DNA of 64,000 nucleotides from Paraoerskovia marina DSM 21750. GTDB lineage: Bacteria; Actinomycetota; Actinomycetes; Actinomycetales; Cellulomonadaceae. The notes under the pieces are model-generated. The model made no database searches. It saw nothing but the letters and a program-made list of their open reading frames with translations, and was not told the origin of the DNA. The position numbers were made by a program, and so were the translations under genes. This document shows positions 15,564-25,477 of this stretch, in pieces. Positions within the stretch are counted from its first letter, which is position 1, and each line of letters opens with the position of its first letter. The stretch covers positions 868,001-932,000 of the forward strand of contig NZ_JNIY01000003.1 of the NCBI RefSeq assembly GCF_000701465.1. Direction: 5' to 3'.

Positions 15564-17258
15564 TCAGCGCCGCTCGTCCACGCTCGATCCGACGAGGTAG
15601 CGCGCGTACGCGTCGTTCGTCAGGAAGGCCGGGTACTCCTCGGCGAGAGCGACCTGGCGGAAGATCTCCGCCGCCTCGTCGATCCGGTCCTCCTCGGTGC
15701 GCGGCAGCTCCTCGACGATCTCGGCGAGCAGCTCCTCGACCCGCTCCTGCGTGATCGGCCGGCCGTCCTCCGTCCGCGTCCCCGAGGCGATCCACTGCCA
15801 GATCTGCGACCGCGAGATCTCGGCCGTGGCGGCATCCTCCATCAGGTGGTCGATCGCCGCGGCGCCGACGCCCCGCAGCCACGAGTCGACGTAGCGCACA
15901 CCCACGGAGATGTTGGCGCGCAGGCCCTCGTCGGTGATCGTCGCACCCCCGCGTCGTGCCGAGCGGACGTCGAGCAGCTCGTGCTGCCCCACCCGCACGT
16001 CCTCACGCTTGCGGTCGATCTGGTGCGGGCGGTCGCCGAGCACGGCGTCGAACTCACCACGGGCCGACGGGATGAGGTCGGGGTGCGCCACCCAGGTGCC
16101 GTCGAACCCGTCGGTGGCCTCGCGCTTCTTGTCCGCGCGGACCTGGGCGAACGCCCGCTCCGTGACGTCCGGACGACGGCGGTCCGGGATGAACGCGCTC
16201 ATCCCGCCGATCGCGTGCGCTCCCCGCTTGTGGCAGGTCTGCACCAGCAGCTCGGTGTAGGCGCGCATGAACGGGACGGTCATCCCGACCTGGGCGCGGT
16301 CCGGCAGGACGTACGCGTCCCCCCGGGTGCGGAAGGACTTGATGATCGAGAACAGGTAGTCCCACCGGCCCGCGTTCAGCCCCGCGCAGTGCTCGCGCAG
16401 CTCGAACAGGATCTCGTCCATCTCGAACGCGGCCGGCAGCGTCTCGATCAGGACGGTCGCCCGGATCGTCCCGCGGGGGATGCCCAGCCGGGTCTGCGCC
16501 CAGCAGAAGACGTCGTTCCACAGCCGTGCCTCGCGGTACCCCTCGAGCTTCGGGAGGTAGAAGTACGGTCCACGGCCCCGGGCGATCAGCTCCTCGGCGT
16601 TGTGGAACAGGTACAGGCCGAAGTCCACGAGGCTGCCCGAGGCGTCGTGCGTCGTCCCGCACAGGTCGGTGTGCCGCAGGTGCTTCTCGTCGAGGTGCCA
16701 CCCGCGGGGGCGGAAGACGATCGTCGGCATGTCCGTCAGTTCCGCCGAGCGCAGCGCGTACTCCTTGCCGTTCTCCGCGGTGAACGCGAGCGTTCCGCGG
16801 ATCGCGTCGTGCAGCGCGAGCTGGCCCTCGACGACGTTGCGCCACGTCGGGGACGACGCGTCCTCGGCGTCGGCGAGCCACACCTTCGCGTCCGAGTTCA
16901 GCGCGTTGACCGTCATCTTCGGGTCCGTGGGACCCGTGATCTCGACGCGGCGGTCCTCCAGACCCGGGCCGGCACCGGCGACCTGCCAGGCCGCGTTGTC
17001 CCGGACCGGCCGCGTGCTCGCCCGGAAGTCCGGGTCGATCCCGTTGGCGACCTCTTCGCAGCGGCGCTCGCGGGCGTGCAGGATGGCGTGCCGGCGGCCC
17101 CCGAACTCCTCGTGGAGCTCGGCGAGGAACGTCAGCGCCTCGGTCGAGAGGATCTCGTCGTAGCGGGTGCCGGAGCGGGCCTTGACGCGCATCGTGCCGG
17201 GAATGGTCACGCGTCTGGTCGGGGACGTGTCGGTCGGGTGCTCGGTGAGCGTGGTCAT
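15564..17258 (-). CDS. aceB: Malate synthase A
   Basis: A 564-residue enzyme from ATG 17258, with AGGAGA 6-8 bases upstream. It condenses glyoxylate with acetyl-CoA to give malate, the second step of the glyoxylate shunt. Isoform A motifs include ADAEDASSPTW, the catalytic-arginine region ATVLIETLPAAFEMDEIL and the C-terminal MEDAATAEISRSQIWQW holding the catalytic Asp. Length is close to the usual 530-560. The gene starts 17 bases after isocitrate lyase ends and is co-transcribed with it. Confidence 0.96.
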   Translation of the reverse strand: MTTLTEHPTDTSPTRRVTIPGTMRVKARSGTRYDEILSTEALTFLAELHEEFGGRRHAILHARERRCEEVANGIDPDFRASTRPVRDNAAWQVAGAGPGLEDRRVEITGPTDPKMTVNALNSDAKVWLADAEDASSPTWRNVVEGQLALHDAIRGTLAFTAENGKEYALRSAELTDMPTIVFRPRGWHLDEKHLRHTDLCGTTHDASGSLVDFGLYLFHNAEELIARGRGPYFYLPKLEGYREARLWNDVFCWAQTRLGIPRGTIRATVLIETLPAAFEMDEILFELREHCAGLNAGRWDYLFSIIKSFRTRGDAYVLPDRAQVGMTVPFMRAYTELLVQTCHKRGAHAIGGMSAFIPDRRRPDVTERAFAQVRADKKREATDGFDGTWVAHPDLIPSARGEFDAVLGDRPHQIDRKREDVRVGQHELLDVRSARRGGATITDEGLRANISVGVRYVDSWLRGVGAAAIDHLMEDAATAEISRSQIWQWIASGTRTEDGRPITQERVEELLAEIVEELPRTEEDRIDEAAEIFRQVALAEEYPAFLTNDAYARYLVGSSVDERR

Positions 17259-17275
17259 GATCGTCTCCTGCCTGG

Positions 17276-18712
17276 TCAGAACTGTGCGGTCTCGGTGGAC
17301 CCGGCGAGGGCGAGGGTGGCGCTCGCCGGGTTCAGGGCGGTCGAGACCCGGTCGAAGTACCCGGTACCGACCTCCCGCTGGTGGCGGGTGGCCGTGTAGC
17401 CGTGCTGCTCGGAGGCGAACTCGGCCTCCTGCAGCTCGACGTACGCGCTCATGGCGCGCTCGTTGTACCCGCGGGCGAGCTCGAACATCGCGTGGTTCAG
17501 CGCGTGGAAGCCCGCGAGGGTGATGAACTGGAACGTGTACCCGTACGAGGCGAGGTCGCGCTGGAAGCGGGCGATCGTCTCGTCATCGAGGTGCTTCTTC
17601 CAGTTGAAGGACGGCGAGCAGTTGTACGCGAGCTTCTTGTCCGGGAACTTCGCGTGGACGGCCTCCGCGACGCGACGCGCGAGCTCGAGGTCGGGCTCCG
17701 ACGTCTCGACCCAGATCATGTCCGCGTACTCGGCGTAGGCCAGGGCGCGGGCGACGACGACGTCCTCGCCCGGCGTCGTGCGGTAGAAGCCCTCGCTCGT
17801 GCGGTCACCGGTGAGGAACGGCTGGTCGCGCTCGTCGACGTCGCTCGTGATGAGGTCGGCGGCGAGGGAGTCCGTGCGGGCGATGATGATGGACGGGACG
17901 CCCGAGACGTCGGCGGCCAGACGGGCCGCGTTCAGGGTGCGGATGTGCTGGGCCGTGGGGACCAGGACCTTGCCGCCGAGGTGACCGCACTTCTTCTCCG
18001 AGGCGAGCTGGTCCTCCCAGTGGACGCCTGCCGCGCCGGCCTCGATCATCTGCTGCATGAGCTCGTAGGCGTTGAGCGGACCGCCGAACCCGGCCTCCGC
18101 GTCGGCGACGATGGGAGCCATCCAGTCGCGCGGTTCGGTCGAGCTCTCGGCGCCGGCCTCCTCGAACTCGACCTGGCCGGCACGGAGCAGCGCGTTGTTG
18201 ATGCGGCGCACGACGGCGGGGACGGAGTTGGCGGGGTAGAGCGACTGGTCGGGGTAGGTCTGGCCGGAGAGGTTCGCGTCGGCGGCGACCTGCCACCCGG
18301 ACAGGTAGATGGCCTCGAGTCCGGCACGGACCTGCTGGACGGCCTGGTTGCCCGAGAGCGCCCCGAGCGCGGCCGACCACTGCGGCTCGCCCTGCTCGTC
18401 GGCACCGCGGTTGATGAGCTCCCAGAGCTTCTCGGCGCCGCGACGGGCGAGCGTGCGCTCCTCGCGGACCGAGCCGCGGATGTCGATCACGTCCTGCGCG
18501 GTGTAGTCGCGGCGGACACCGGACCAGCGCGGGTTGGTGATCCACTCGCGCTCGAGCTCCTCGGCGGTCTGCGTCTGGTCCCCGGGGCGCGTGGCCGTGC
18601 TGGGCTCGGGGATCCGCTCGGTGACCTCGACGTCCGCGGTCGTCGCGGTGGCGGCCGCGACGCGGCGGTACTCGTTGTCGGAGCGACGGGTGACGATCTT
18701 CGGGGTGTTCAC
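17276..18712 (-). CDS. aceA: Isocitrate lyase
   Basis: A 478-residue enzyme from GTG 18712; AGGAGG lies 6 bases upstream, which rules out the longer in-frame opening. It cleaves isocitrate to succinate and glyoxylate. The KKCGHLGGK signature carries catalytic Cys242. The N-terminus is about 50 residues longer than the M. tuberculosis enzyme and is Ala/Thr/Glu-rich. It is transcribed with aceB and is divergent from a ramB-type regulator, the arrangement known in Corynebacterium glutamicum. Confidence 0.96.
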   Translation of the reverse strand: MNTPKIVTRRSDNEYRRVAAATATTADVEVTERIPEPSTATRPGDQTQTAEELEREWITNPRWSGVRRDYTAQDVIDIRGSVREERTLARRGAEKLWELINRGADEQGEPQWSAALGALSGNQAVQQVRAGLEAIYLSGWQVAADANLSGQTYPDQSLYPANSVPAVVRRINNALLRAGQVEFEEAGAESSTEPRDWMAPIVADAEAGFGGPLNAYELMQQMIEAGAAGVHWEDQLASEKKCGHLGGKVLVPTAQHIRTLNAARLAADVSGVPSIIIARTDSLAADLITSDVDERDQPFLTGDRTSEGFYRTTPGEDVVVARALAYAEYADMIWVETSEPDLELARRVAEAVHAKFPDKKLAYNCSPSFNWKKHLDDETIARFQRDLASYGYTFQFITLAGFHALNHAMFELARGYNERAMSAYVELQEAEFASEQHGYTATRHQREVGTGYFDRVSTALNPASATLALAGSTETAQF

Positions 18713-18741
18713 GATGGGCCTCCTGAGCGACGATGCGGCGG

Positions 18742-18754
18742 AAAGTGCTGCACA
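18742..18754. promoter_or_regulatory. Candidate RamB site in the aceA upstream region
   Basis: AAAGTGCTGCACA matches 10 of 13 positions of the RamB motif AAAGTTTTGCAAA as I recall it for C. glutamicum. A weaker copy lies at 18765-18777. Both sit 30-65 bases upstream of aceA. The resemblance is visual and has not been tested statistically. Confidence 0.35.
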
Positions 18755-18807
18755 ACGAGAGTCCTTAACCGTGCAACCCCTCAACAACTGTGACCCGGGT
18801 AGAAGAA

Positions 18808-18826
18808 ATCGACAGTTTCTGTTGAT
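18808..18826. promoter_or_regulatory. Inverted repeat upstream of ramB
   Basis: ATCGACAG-TTT-CTGTTGAT pairs at 7 of 8 positions. It lies in the ramB/aceA divergent region, 31 bases before the ramB ATG, so it may be an autoregulatory operator. Confidence 0.35.
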
Positions 18827-18856
18827 TGAACATTGTGGTGTGTGTCACCATCGCTC

Positions 18857-20350
18857 ATGGCTATCTCCGGTGCGGGTCCGCGCAGAACCCCGAACGTTCC
18901 CGAAATCGCGCTCGACGACGAGCCCGACGCCCTCGTGATCGGGCGCCGCATCCGGCACCTGCGGACGCGGCAGGGCATGACGCTGGCGGAGCTCGCCGCA
19001 GCGATCGACCGCGCGCCGTCACAGGTCTCGACGCTGGAGAACGGCAAGCGGGAGCCCAAGTTCAGCCAGCTGCACCAGATCGCCCGCGCCCTCGACGCGA
19101 GCGTGGAGGACCTCCTCGCGCCGGCGGCGCCGTCGCGACGCGACGCCCTGGAGGTCGAGCTCGAGCGCGCCCAGCGGGGTCCGCTGTTCTCCTCGCTCAA
19201 CATCCCCGGCGTCCGTGTCGGCAAGAGCCTTCCGGACGACGCCCTGTCGACCATCATCGCCCTCCAGCGGGAGATCGAGCGCCTGCACACCGAGCGTGCG
19301 GCGACCCCGGAGGAGGCGCGACGGGCGAACGCGGAGCTGCGACGCCTCATGCGTGACCAGGACAACTACTTCCCGGAGCTCGAGGACGCCGCGCGTGAGC
19401 TCCTGGACGGCGTGGGGCACACCCGCGGGACGCTGTCCCAGCGCGTCGCCGCCGACCTCGCCGCCCATCTCGGGTTCACGCTGCACTACGTCAGCGACCT
19501 GCCGCACTCCACCCGCTCCGTGATCGACCAGCGCCACCACCGGGTGTACCTGCCCAGCACCGGGGTGCGCTCGACGTCTGACCCGCGCTCCGCACTGCTC
19601 CAGGCGCTCGCGAGCCACGTGCTGGGGCACCACGAGCCCACGGACTACGCGGAGTTCCTGCGCCAACGGGTCGAGGCGAACTACCTCTCGGCGGCGCTCC
19701 TGCTGCCCGAGCGCGACGCCGTCAAGCACCTGCGGGAGGCGAAGGACGCCCGCGCGATCTCGATCGAGGACCTGCGGGACCAGTTCGCGGTCGGCTACGA
19801 GACCGCCGCGCACCGGTTCACCAACCTCGCCACCCGGCACCTCGGGATCCCCGTGCACTTCATGAAGATCCACGAGTCGGGGGTGATCCACAAGGCGTAC
19901 GAGAACGACGGCGTCCGGTTCCCCGCGGACCCGATCGGCGCGATCGAGGGTCAGTACGTGTGCCGCAACTGGACGGCGCGCGTGGTGTTCGGGATCGAGG
20001 ACCGGCTGAGCCCCTACTACCAGTACACCGACACGCCGTCGGGGACCTACTGGTGCACCTCACGGGTCCAGGACACGCCCGACGGCGAGTTCTCCGTCAG
20101 CGTCGGCGTGCCGTTCGCGCACGTGAAGTGGTTCGCGGGGCGCGAGACCACCGAGCGCGACACCTCGCGCTGCCCGGACGAGGACTGCTGCCGTCGCCCG
20201 CCGTCGGCCCTCGCCGCACGCTGGCAGGACCAGGCCTGGCCCAGCGCACGGCCGCACGCCAGCATGCTCGCGGCGATGCCGACCGGGGCGTTCCCCGGGG
20301 TGGACCAGACAGAGGTGTACCAGTTCCTCGACGCCCACGCGCCGGCCTGA
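18857..20350 (+). CDS. ramB: RamB-type short-chain fatty acyl regulator (XRE HTH, IrrE/ImmA-like domain)
   Basis: A 497-residue regulator from ATG 18857. Residues about 29-85 form an XRE helix-turn-helix (IGRRIRHLRTRQGMTLAELA...PSQVSTLENGKR). The central part is an ImmA/IrrE-like domain in which the catalytic zinc motif is replaced by ASHVLGHHEPTDY. A Cys-containing C-terminal domain follows (YVCRNWTARVVFG, TSRCPDEDCC). Length and order fit RamB, which in C. glutamicum controls acetate and glyoxylate genes. The divergent aceA-aceB operon supports the same role here. Confidence 0.88.
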   Translation: MAISGAGPRRTPNVPEIALDDEPDALVIGRRIRHLRTRQGMTLAELAAAIDRAPSQVSTLENGKREPKFSQLHQIARALDASVEDLLAPAAPSRRDALEVELERAQRGPLFSSLNIPGVRVGKSLPDDALSTIIALQREIERLHTERAATPEEARRANAELRRLMRDQDNYFPELEDAARELLDGVGHTRGTLSQRVAADLAAHLGFTLHYVSDLPHSTRSVIDQRHHRVYLPSTGVRSTSDPRSALLQALASHVLGHHEPTDYAEFLRQRVEANYLSAALLLPERDAVKHLREAKDARAISIEDLRDQFAVGYETAAHRFTNLATRHLGIPVHFMKIHESGVIHKAYENDGVRFPADPIGAIEGQYVCRNWTARVVFGIEDRLSPYYQYTDTPSGTYWCTSRVQDTPDGEFSVSVGVPFAHVKWFAGRETTERDTSRCPDEDCCRRPPSALAARWQDQAWPSARPHASMLAAMPTGAFPGVDQTEVYQFLDAHAPA

Positions 20351-20369
20351 CGCGTGGGCGGTCGAGAGA

Positions 20370-21713
20370 CTACTTCTCCCAGACCTCGGGGTCGCCGATG
20401 TAGTGCTCGACGTTGTCGGGCTTGCCGTCGAGGTTCATGTCGTCGGTCCGCGCGTTGCGCGTGTCCCAGCGCAGCGAGACGGCGGCCATGATCGCGGCGG
20501 CGATCGAGGCGACGAGGATCGCGACCTTGGCGGCGTCGGTGTGCTCGTGGTCGCCGGGGAACGACAGCTCGGAGATCAGCAGGGAGACGGTGAACCCGAT
20601 GCCGGCGAGGAAGCCGACGGGCAGCAGGTCCCTGACGCCGATGCCCGGTGCGAGGCGCAGCGGCGTGATCCGGGTGACGATCCACGTCACGCCGAGCACA
20701 CCGATGATCTTGCCGAGGATCAGTCCGGTGATGATGGCGATGGCCACGGGCTCCGCCAGGAGCTCTCCCAGGCCGCCCGCGTCGACCACCGAGATGCCGG
20801 CGGCGAAGAAGGCGAAGATCGGCAGGGCGATGCCTGCCGAGATCGGGCGCCACGTGTGCTCCAGGCTCGCCGTGCGCGGGTGGCGCTCGCCGAACTTCGC
20901 GATCGCGGGGACGGTGAAGCCGAGCAGCACACCGGCGATGGTCGCGTGGATGCCGGACGCGTGCATGAGGGTCCAGGCCGCGAACGCGAGGGGGACGAGG
21001 ATCCACCAGTGCATCTTCTTGCGGCGGACGAAGAACGCGAACGCGGCGATCGCGACCAGCGAGAGTCCGAGCATGCCGAAGTGCAGCTCGTCGGTGTAGA
21101 AGATTGCGATGATGGTGATCGCGAGCAGGTCGTCGACGACCGCGAGCGTGAGCAGGAACGTCCTGACCGCCGTCGGCAGCCCCTTGCCGAAGACGGCAAG
21201 CACGGCGAGAGCGAACGCGATGTCGGTCGCGGTGGGAATCGCCCACCCGTCCGCGGCGGCCGAGTCTCCGGAGATCGCGACGATCACGGCGAAGATGATC
21301 GCGGGCACGGCCATGCCGCCGACCGCGGCGAGCATCGGGACGCCCGCCTCCTTGGGGTTCCGCAGACTCCCGGCGACGAACTCCTGCTTGAGCTCGAGCC
21401 CGACGACGAAGAAGAAGATCGCCAGCAGGCCGTCGGCCGCCCACGTCGTCAACGAGAGGTTCAGGTGCCAGGCCTCGGGGCCGAAGGTGGTCTCAGCCAG
21501 CGAGAAGTACGCCTCACGCCAGGGGGAGTTCGCCCAGATCAGGGCGATCGCCGCCGCTCCGATGAGGAGCGCGCCGCCCGTCGTCTCGCGAGTGACCCAG
21601 GACCGGGCCTTGTTCCGCGCGCGTTTCGTCGACGGTCCGATCCCGGTGCCGCTCGGGAGCGGGTACGGGTCGTCGTGGTCCGTCTCGGGGTTGCTGTCGG
21701 GCTCAGTGCTCAC
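20370..21713 (-). CDS. nhaA: Na+/H+ antiporter NhaA with a C-terminal EF-hand-like loop
   Basis: A 447-residue antiporter from GTG 21713, with about 12 helices after a ~40-residue hydrophilic N-terminus. The ion-binding Asp pair is in LAVVDDLLAI, and FFFVVGLELKQEF and HASGIHATIAGVLLG are typical. The C-terminal cytosolic tail contains DMNLDGKPDNVE at residues 425-436. This has Asp/Asn/Asp/Gly/Asp/Glu at EF-hand loop positions 1, 3, 5, 6, 9 and 12. E. coli NhaA has no such tail. It converges on ramB with only 19 bases between. Confidence 0.94.
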   Translation of the reverse strand: MSTEPDSNPETDHDDPYPLPSGTGIGPSTKRARNKARSWVTRETTGGALLIGAAAIALIWANSPWREAYFSLAETTFGPEAWHLNLSLTTWAADGLLAIFFFVVGLELKQEFVAGSLRNPKEAGVPMLAAVGGMAVPAIIFAVIVAISGDSAAADGWAIPTATDIAFALAVLAVFGKGLPTAVRTFLLTLAVVDDLLAITIIAIFYTDELHFGMLGLSLVAIAAFAFFVRRKKMHWWILVPLAFAAWTLMHASGIHATIAGVLLGFTVPAIAKFGERHPRTASLEHTWRPISAGIALPIFAFFAAGISVVDAGGLGELLAEPVAIAIITGLILGKIIGVLGVTWIVTRITPLRLAPGIGVRDLLPVGFLAGIGFTVSLLISELSFPGDHEHTDAAKVAILVASIAAAIMAAVSLRWDTRNARTDDMNLDGKPDNVEHYIGDPEVWEK

Positions 21714-21776
21714 AAGGCTCCAGATACTTCGGCGACGGGATGCTGACGACGGTCTACAACCGTCGGGGCGGCCATT

Positions 21777-22355
21777 CTAGTCTTTCGACCGGCTGCCGGT
21801 GGAGTCGCCCGACTCCTGGGCCGCGGTCTCCGCCAGGTGGAGAACCGTCCGCCAGTTGCGCGTGGTCGACCACGTGCCGAGCAGCCGTTCCAGGCGCGGG
21901 CCGGTGAGCTTCGAGCGGCCGCTGCCGTCCGGGTACCAGAGATAGGTGACGGCACCGGCGGCGACGACCTGTTCGGGGCCGGTCGAGCTGACGTCGATCC
22001 GTCCGCTGCGCCCCGTCGCTCCGGGGTGGAACGCGACGAGGAGGTGTGACGGGTCGTCGCGGGCCTGGTCGGGGAACGGGTTCTCGGTGAGCACCTGACG
22101 GAGCCCGGCGGCGTCGAGCACGACGGCGTCCGTCTCGACCCCGAGCGTCGTCGCCAGCTCGCCCGTGATCAGCACGCCGACCTCCTCGGGCGTCGTCGCT
22201 CCCGACGTTCCCGGGGAGACGACGAGGTTGCCCGAGGCGAGGTACGTCGTCGGGTCGGTGAATCCTCGGGCGACGGCTGCGGCCCGAAGCGCGGCGGACG
22301 GGACCTTCTTCGTCCCGCCGACGTTCACGGCGCGCAGGAGGACGACCCACCTCAT
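21777..22355 (-). CDS. DUF1697 domain-containing protein
   Basis: A 192-residue protein from ATG 22355, overlapping the amidase stop as ATGA. The DUF1697 pattern is clear: VVLLRAVNVGGTKKVPSA at the N-terminus, GFTDPTTYLASGNLVV, and a C-terminal GTWSTTRNWRTV. No reaction is known for the family. It is translationally coupled to the amidase gene. Confidence 0.92.
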   Translation of the reverse strand: MRWVVLLRAVNVGGTKKVPSAALRAAAVARGFTDPTTYLASGNLVVSPGTSGATTPEEVGVLITGELATTLGVETDAVVLDAAGLRQVLTENPFPDQARDDPSHLLVAFHPGATGRSGRIDVSSTGPEQVVAAGAVTYLWYPDGSGRSKLTGPRLERLLGTWSTTRNWRTVLHLAETAAQESGDSTGSRSKD

Positions 22356-23830
22356 GCGTGCACCGGCGGGACGTGCGTCGCCCAGGGCCGCGCGGTCTCG
22401 AGCTGGGCGGCGAGGGAGAGCAGGAGCGCGTCGTCGCCGAGACGGCCGGTGAGCATGCTCCCGAGCGGCAGCTCGACGCCGTCGTACGCGGCGCGATGAA
22501 GCGGCAGGCTGACCGAGGGGCGGCCGGTGAGGTTCGCGACGCTCGTCCACGGCGTGTAGGCCATCTGCGCGGCGAAGTCCGCCGCGGGGTCGGCGTCGTC
22601 GCGGATCGACCCGAGCGGCGCGGGCGGCTGCGCCAGGGTCGGGGTGAGGACGACGTCGAACGACTCCCACGACCGGGCCACCTCCCGCGTGATGAGCTGG
22701 ACGGCCTCGAACGCGCGCGCGACCGACAGGCCGTCCACACCGCGCCCCGCGTCGCGCTGCGCCCGGGTCAGCGGTGTCAGGAGGTGCTCGACCTCCGGGG
22801 GGATCGGGGCCGAGAGCGCCATCGTCGACCAGAGGACGGCGAAGGCGTCCCAGCGCTCGGCCGGGAACGGCAGCGGCGCGGGGGAGACGTCGTGCCCGAG
22901 CTCGGCGAGGAGCTCCGCGGTCTGGCGGGTCGCCTCGAGAACCTGCGGGTCGACAGGCGCGTCGGGCGAGATCACCGGGTCCGTGAGGACGCCGACGCGC
23001 AGGCGCCCGGGCCGCGTGGCGCAGGCGTCGAGGAACGTCGCGCCAGGCCTTAGGTCCGCGGGCCGAGGCAACGTGAACGTCTCGCCCGGCCACGGGCGCG
23101 CGAGGACGTCGAGGAAGGCCGCGGTGTCACGGACGGTGCGGGTCAGCACCCCGTTCACCGCGAGCCCCGCGCCGTCGACCCCGTCCGGGCCGGGGGAGAC
23201 CCGCCCGCGCGACGGCTTGAGTCCTACGAGGCCGCACGCGCTCGCGGGGATGCGGATCGAGCCCCCGCCGTCGCTGCCCTGGGCGACGGGCACCACGTGC
23301 GACCCGACCGCCGCTCCTGCTCCGCCGCTGGAGCCGCCCGCGGACCGCGACAGGTCCCACGGCGTCCGCGCCGGCGGCCCGGTGTCCGGCTCGGTGTACG
23401 GCGGCAGGCCGAGCTCGGGCGTCGTGGTCTTCCCGGCCATCACGGTGCCGGCCTCGCGCAGGAGGCGGACGACACCGGCGTCGACCGGAGCGGGGTCGCC
23501 GGGCAGAGCGGCGGATCCCGCGCGGAACGGGACGCCCGCCACCATCGTCAGGTCCTTGACCGGGACGGGGACACCGAGGAACGGCGGGAGGTCCGCCGTC
23601 GTGCCGTCCCGGCGTGCGGCCGCCAGACGACGGTCCGCCTCCGCGGCCTGCTCCGCGGCCATCGCGTCGGAGGCATCTTGCGCGCCGGTGACGAACGCGC
23701 CCACGCGTGCGCCGACGTCGTCGATCGCCCGGCGCGTCGCGTGCAGGATCTCGGTGGCGGAGAACTCTCCGTCGCGGAGGGCAGCCGCCAGCGCGACGGC
23801 GTCGAGTGCGGGTGGGTGGCTCTGCGTCAT
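22352..23830 (-). CDS. Amidase (amidase signature family)
   Basis: A 492-residue enzyme from ATG 23830. The Ser-cisSer-Lys triad is visible: Lys in VPVKDLTM, the cis-Ser in GGSSGGAGAAVG, and the nucleophile Ser in GSDGGGSIRIPAS. It hydrolyses carboxylic amides; the substrate cannot be told from sequence. It begins 35 bases after the amino acid ABC transporter ATPase gene on the same strand, so it may act on an imported amide or amidated amino acid. No tRNA-amidotransferase partners (gatB, gatC) are present, so GatA is unlikely. Confidence 0.9.
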   Translation of the reverse strand: MTQSHPPALDAVALAAALRDGEFSATEILHATRRAIDDVGARVGAFVTGAQDASDAMAAEQAAEADRRLAAARRDGTTADLPPFLGVPVPVKDLTMVAGVPFRAGSAALPGDPAPVDAGVVRLLREAGTVMAGKTTTPELGLPPYTEPDTGPPARTPWDLSRSAGGSSGGAGAAVGSHVVPVAQGSDGGGSIRIPASACGLVGLKPSRGRVSPGPDGVDGAGLAVNGVLTRTVRDTAAFLDVLARPWPGETFTLPRPADLRPGATFLDACATRPGRLRVGVLTDPVISPDAPVDPQVLEATRQTAELLAELGHDVSPAPLPFPAERWDAFAVLWSTMALSAPIPPEVEHLLTPLTRAQRDAGRGVDGLSVARAFEAVQLITREVARSWESFDVVLTPTLAQPPAPLGSIRDDADPAADFAAQMAYTPWTSVANLTGRPSVSLPLHRAAYDGVELPLGSMLTGRLGDDALLLSLAAQLETARPWATHVPPVHA

Positions 23831-23865
23831 CTCTCGACCCTAGAGCCGCCCACCCACGAGCGCCG

Positions 23866-24660
23866 TCAGAGGGCGCCCGCGTTGGTCGGGTCGAGCACCC
23901 GGCGCAGGAACTCCTGGGTGCGTTCCTCCTGGGGGTCGCCGATCACCTCGGCGGGCGTCCCCTCCTCCACGATGACCCCGCCGTCCATGAAGACGACGCG
24001 GTCGGCGACCTCGCGGGCGAACGCCATCTCGTGGGTGACCACGATCATCGTCATCCCCTCGTCGGCGAGACCGCGCATGACGGTCAGCACCTCGCCGACC
24101 AGCTCGGGGTCGAGAGCCGAGGTCGGCTCGTCGAAGAGCATCAGGAGCGGCGCCATCGACAGCGCGCGGGCGATCGCCACGCGCTGCTGCTGGCCACCGG
24201 AGAGCTGCGCCGGCAGGGCGTCCTCCTTGTCGGCCAGGCCGACCCGCTCGAGGTTCATGCGTGCGACCCGCGTCGCCTCGGCGGCCGGGCGCCCGAGAAC
24301 CGTCCGCTGAGCGAGGGTGCAGTTGCTCAGGGCCGTCTGGTGCGGGAACAGGTTGAACTGCTGGAACACCATGCCGATGTGCCGTCGGGCCGCGTCGATG
24401 TCGCAGTCCGGGTCGGTCAGGTCCTCGCCCCGGACCACGACGTCGCCCACCTGCGGCTCCTCGAGCATGTTGATGCAGCGCAGGAGGGTCGACTTGCCCG
24501 AGCCCGAGGGCCCGATCACGCAGACGACCTCGCCGGGGGCGACGGAGAAGTCGATGCCCCGCAGCACGTGGTTGTCGCCGAACGACTTGTGGAGGTTCCG
24601 GATGTCGACGAGCGGGGAGCTGCTCTCGGGGGTCTGTTCGTTGGACGTCATACCAGTCAC
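23866..24660 (-). CDS. Polar amino acid ABC transporter ATP-binding protein
   Basis: A 264-residue ATPase from GTG 24660, overlapping the permease stop as GTGA; ATG 24651 is an alternative. Walker A is GPSGSGKST, the Q-loop is in [11 protein letters not shown], the signature is [10 protein letters not shown] and Walker B is [12 protein letters not shown], followed by [15 protein letters not shown]. This is the GlnQ/HisP type. With the permease and binding protein upstream it forms a complete importer. Confidence 0.94.
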   Translation of the reverse strand: MTGMTSNEQTPESSSPLVDIRNLHKSFGDNHVLRGIDFSVAPGEVVCVIGPSGSGKSTLLRCINMLEEPQVGDVVVRGEDLTDPDCDIDAARRHIGMVFQQFNLFPHQTALSNCTLAQRTVLGRPAAEATRVARMNLERVGLADKEDALPAQLSGGQQQRVAIARALSMAPLLMLFDEPTSALDPELVGEVLTVMRGLADEGMTMIVVTHEMAFAREVADRVVFMDGGVIVEEGTPAEVIGDPQEERTQEFLRRVLDPTNAGAL

Positions 24661-25475
24661 CGGCCCTTTGCCGTCGAAGCTTCCATGCGCTGCACCAGGA
24701 TCGACAGCGGCAGCGTGATCACGAGGTAGGCGAGCCCGGCCACGACCAGCGGCGTGACGTTGGCGAGCGCGTTCGCCTCGCTCTTGCCGAAGGTCGTCAG
24801 CTCGAAGTCGCTCAGCGCCAGACCGATGGCGAAGACCAGCGACGAGTCCTTCACCAGGATGATCAGCTCGTTGGTCAGCGGCGGGATCATGATGCGGAAC
24901 GCCTGCGGGAGAACCACCTTGCGGGTGGCTGCGGCCGAGCTCATGCCCAGGGACCGAGCGGCCTCGACCTGCCCGCGGGGTACCGCCTGGACGCCCGCAC
25001 GCACCGTCTCGGCCACGTAGGCCGCCCCGACGATCCCGAGGGCGAGCCAGACGGTGCCGTACGGGTCGAACGGGATCGACATGCCCGGGAACGCCAGGGG
25101 CATCAGCGACAGCGCGATGAACACGATCAACGTCGGGAGCCCGCGGAAGAACTCCACGTAGGCCCGCGCGATCCAGCGGTACGGGCCCACCTCGGACAGT
25201 CGCATCAGCCCGAGGATCGTGCCGAAGATGAAGGCGAGGACGAACCCGCCGAGGGAGTACGTGACCGTGTGCAGCAGTGCCGAGCCCAGTCCGTCCGCCA
25301 CCGTCTGCCGGGCGGCGTCGACGTTGAAGAAGACGTCGACGATCTGCCCCCAGTCCGCGATCGCCGCGGCCGCGACGATCGCGGCGACCAGGACGCCGTA
25401 CTGCAGGACACGGATCCTTTGACGGCGCTTGCGCGGGCTCACCCGAGCCCGCGGCGCCGCGTCGGTGGATGTCAC
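24657..25475 (-). CDS. Polar amino acid ABC transporter permease
   Basis: A 272-residue permease from GTG 25475, 2 bases after the binding-protein stop. After a basic N-terminus there are about five to six helices. The EAA loop reads [27 protein letters not shown], the HisM/GlnP type. With only one permease gene present it probably works as a homodimer. It is translationally coupled to both neighbours. Confidence 0.94.
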   Translation of the reverse strand: MTSTDAAPRARVSPRKRRQRIRVLQYGVLVAAIVAAAAIADWGQIVDVFFNVDAARQTVADGLGSALLHTVTYSLGGFVLAFIFGTILGLMRLSEVGPYRWIARAYVEFFRGLPTLIVFIALSLMPLAFPGMSIPFDPYGTVWLALGIVGAAYVAETVRAGVQAVPRGQVEAARSLGMSSAAATRKVVLPQAFRIMIPPLTNELIILVKDSSLVFAIGLALSDFELTTFGKSEANALANVTPLVVAGLAYLVITLPLSILVQRMEASTAKGR

Positions 25476-25477
25476 GG

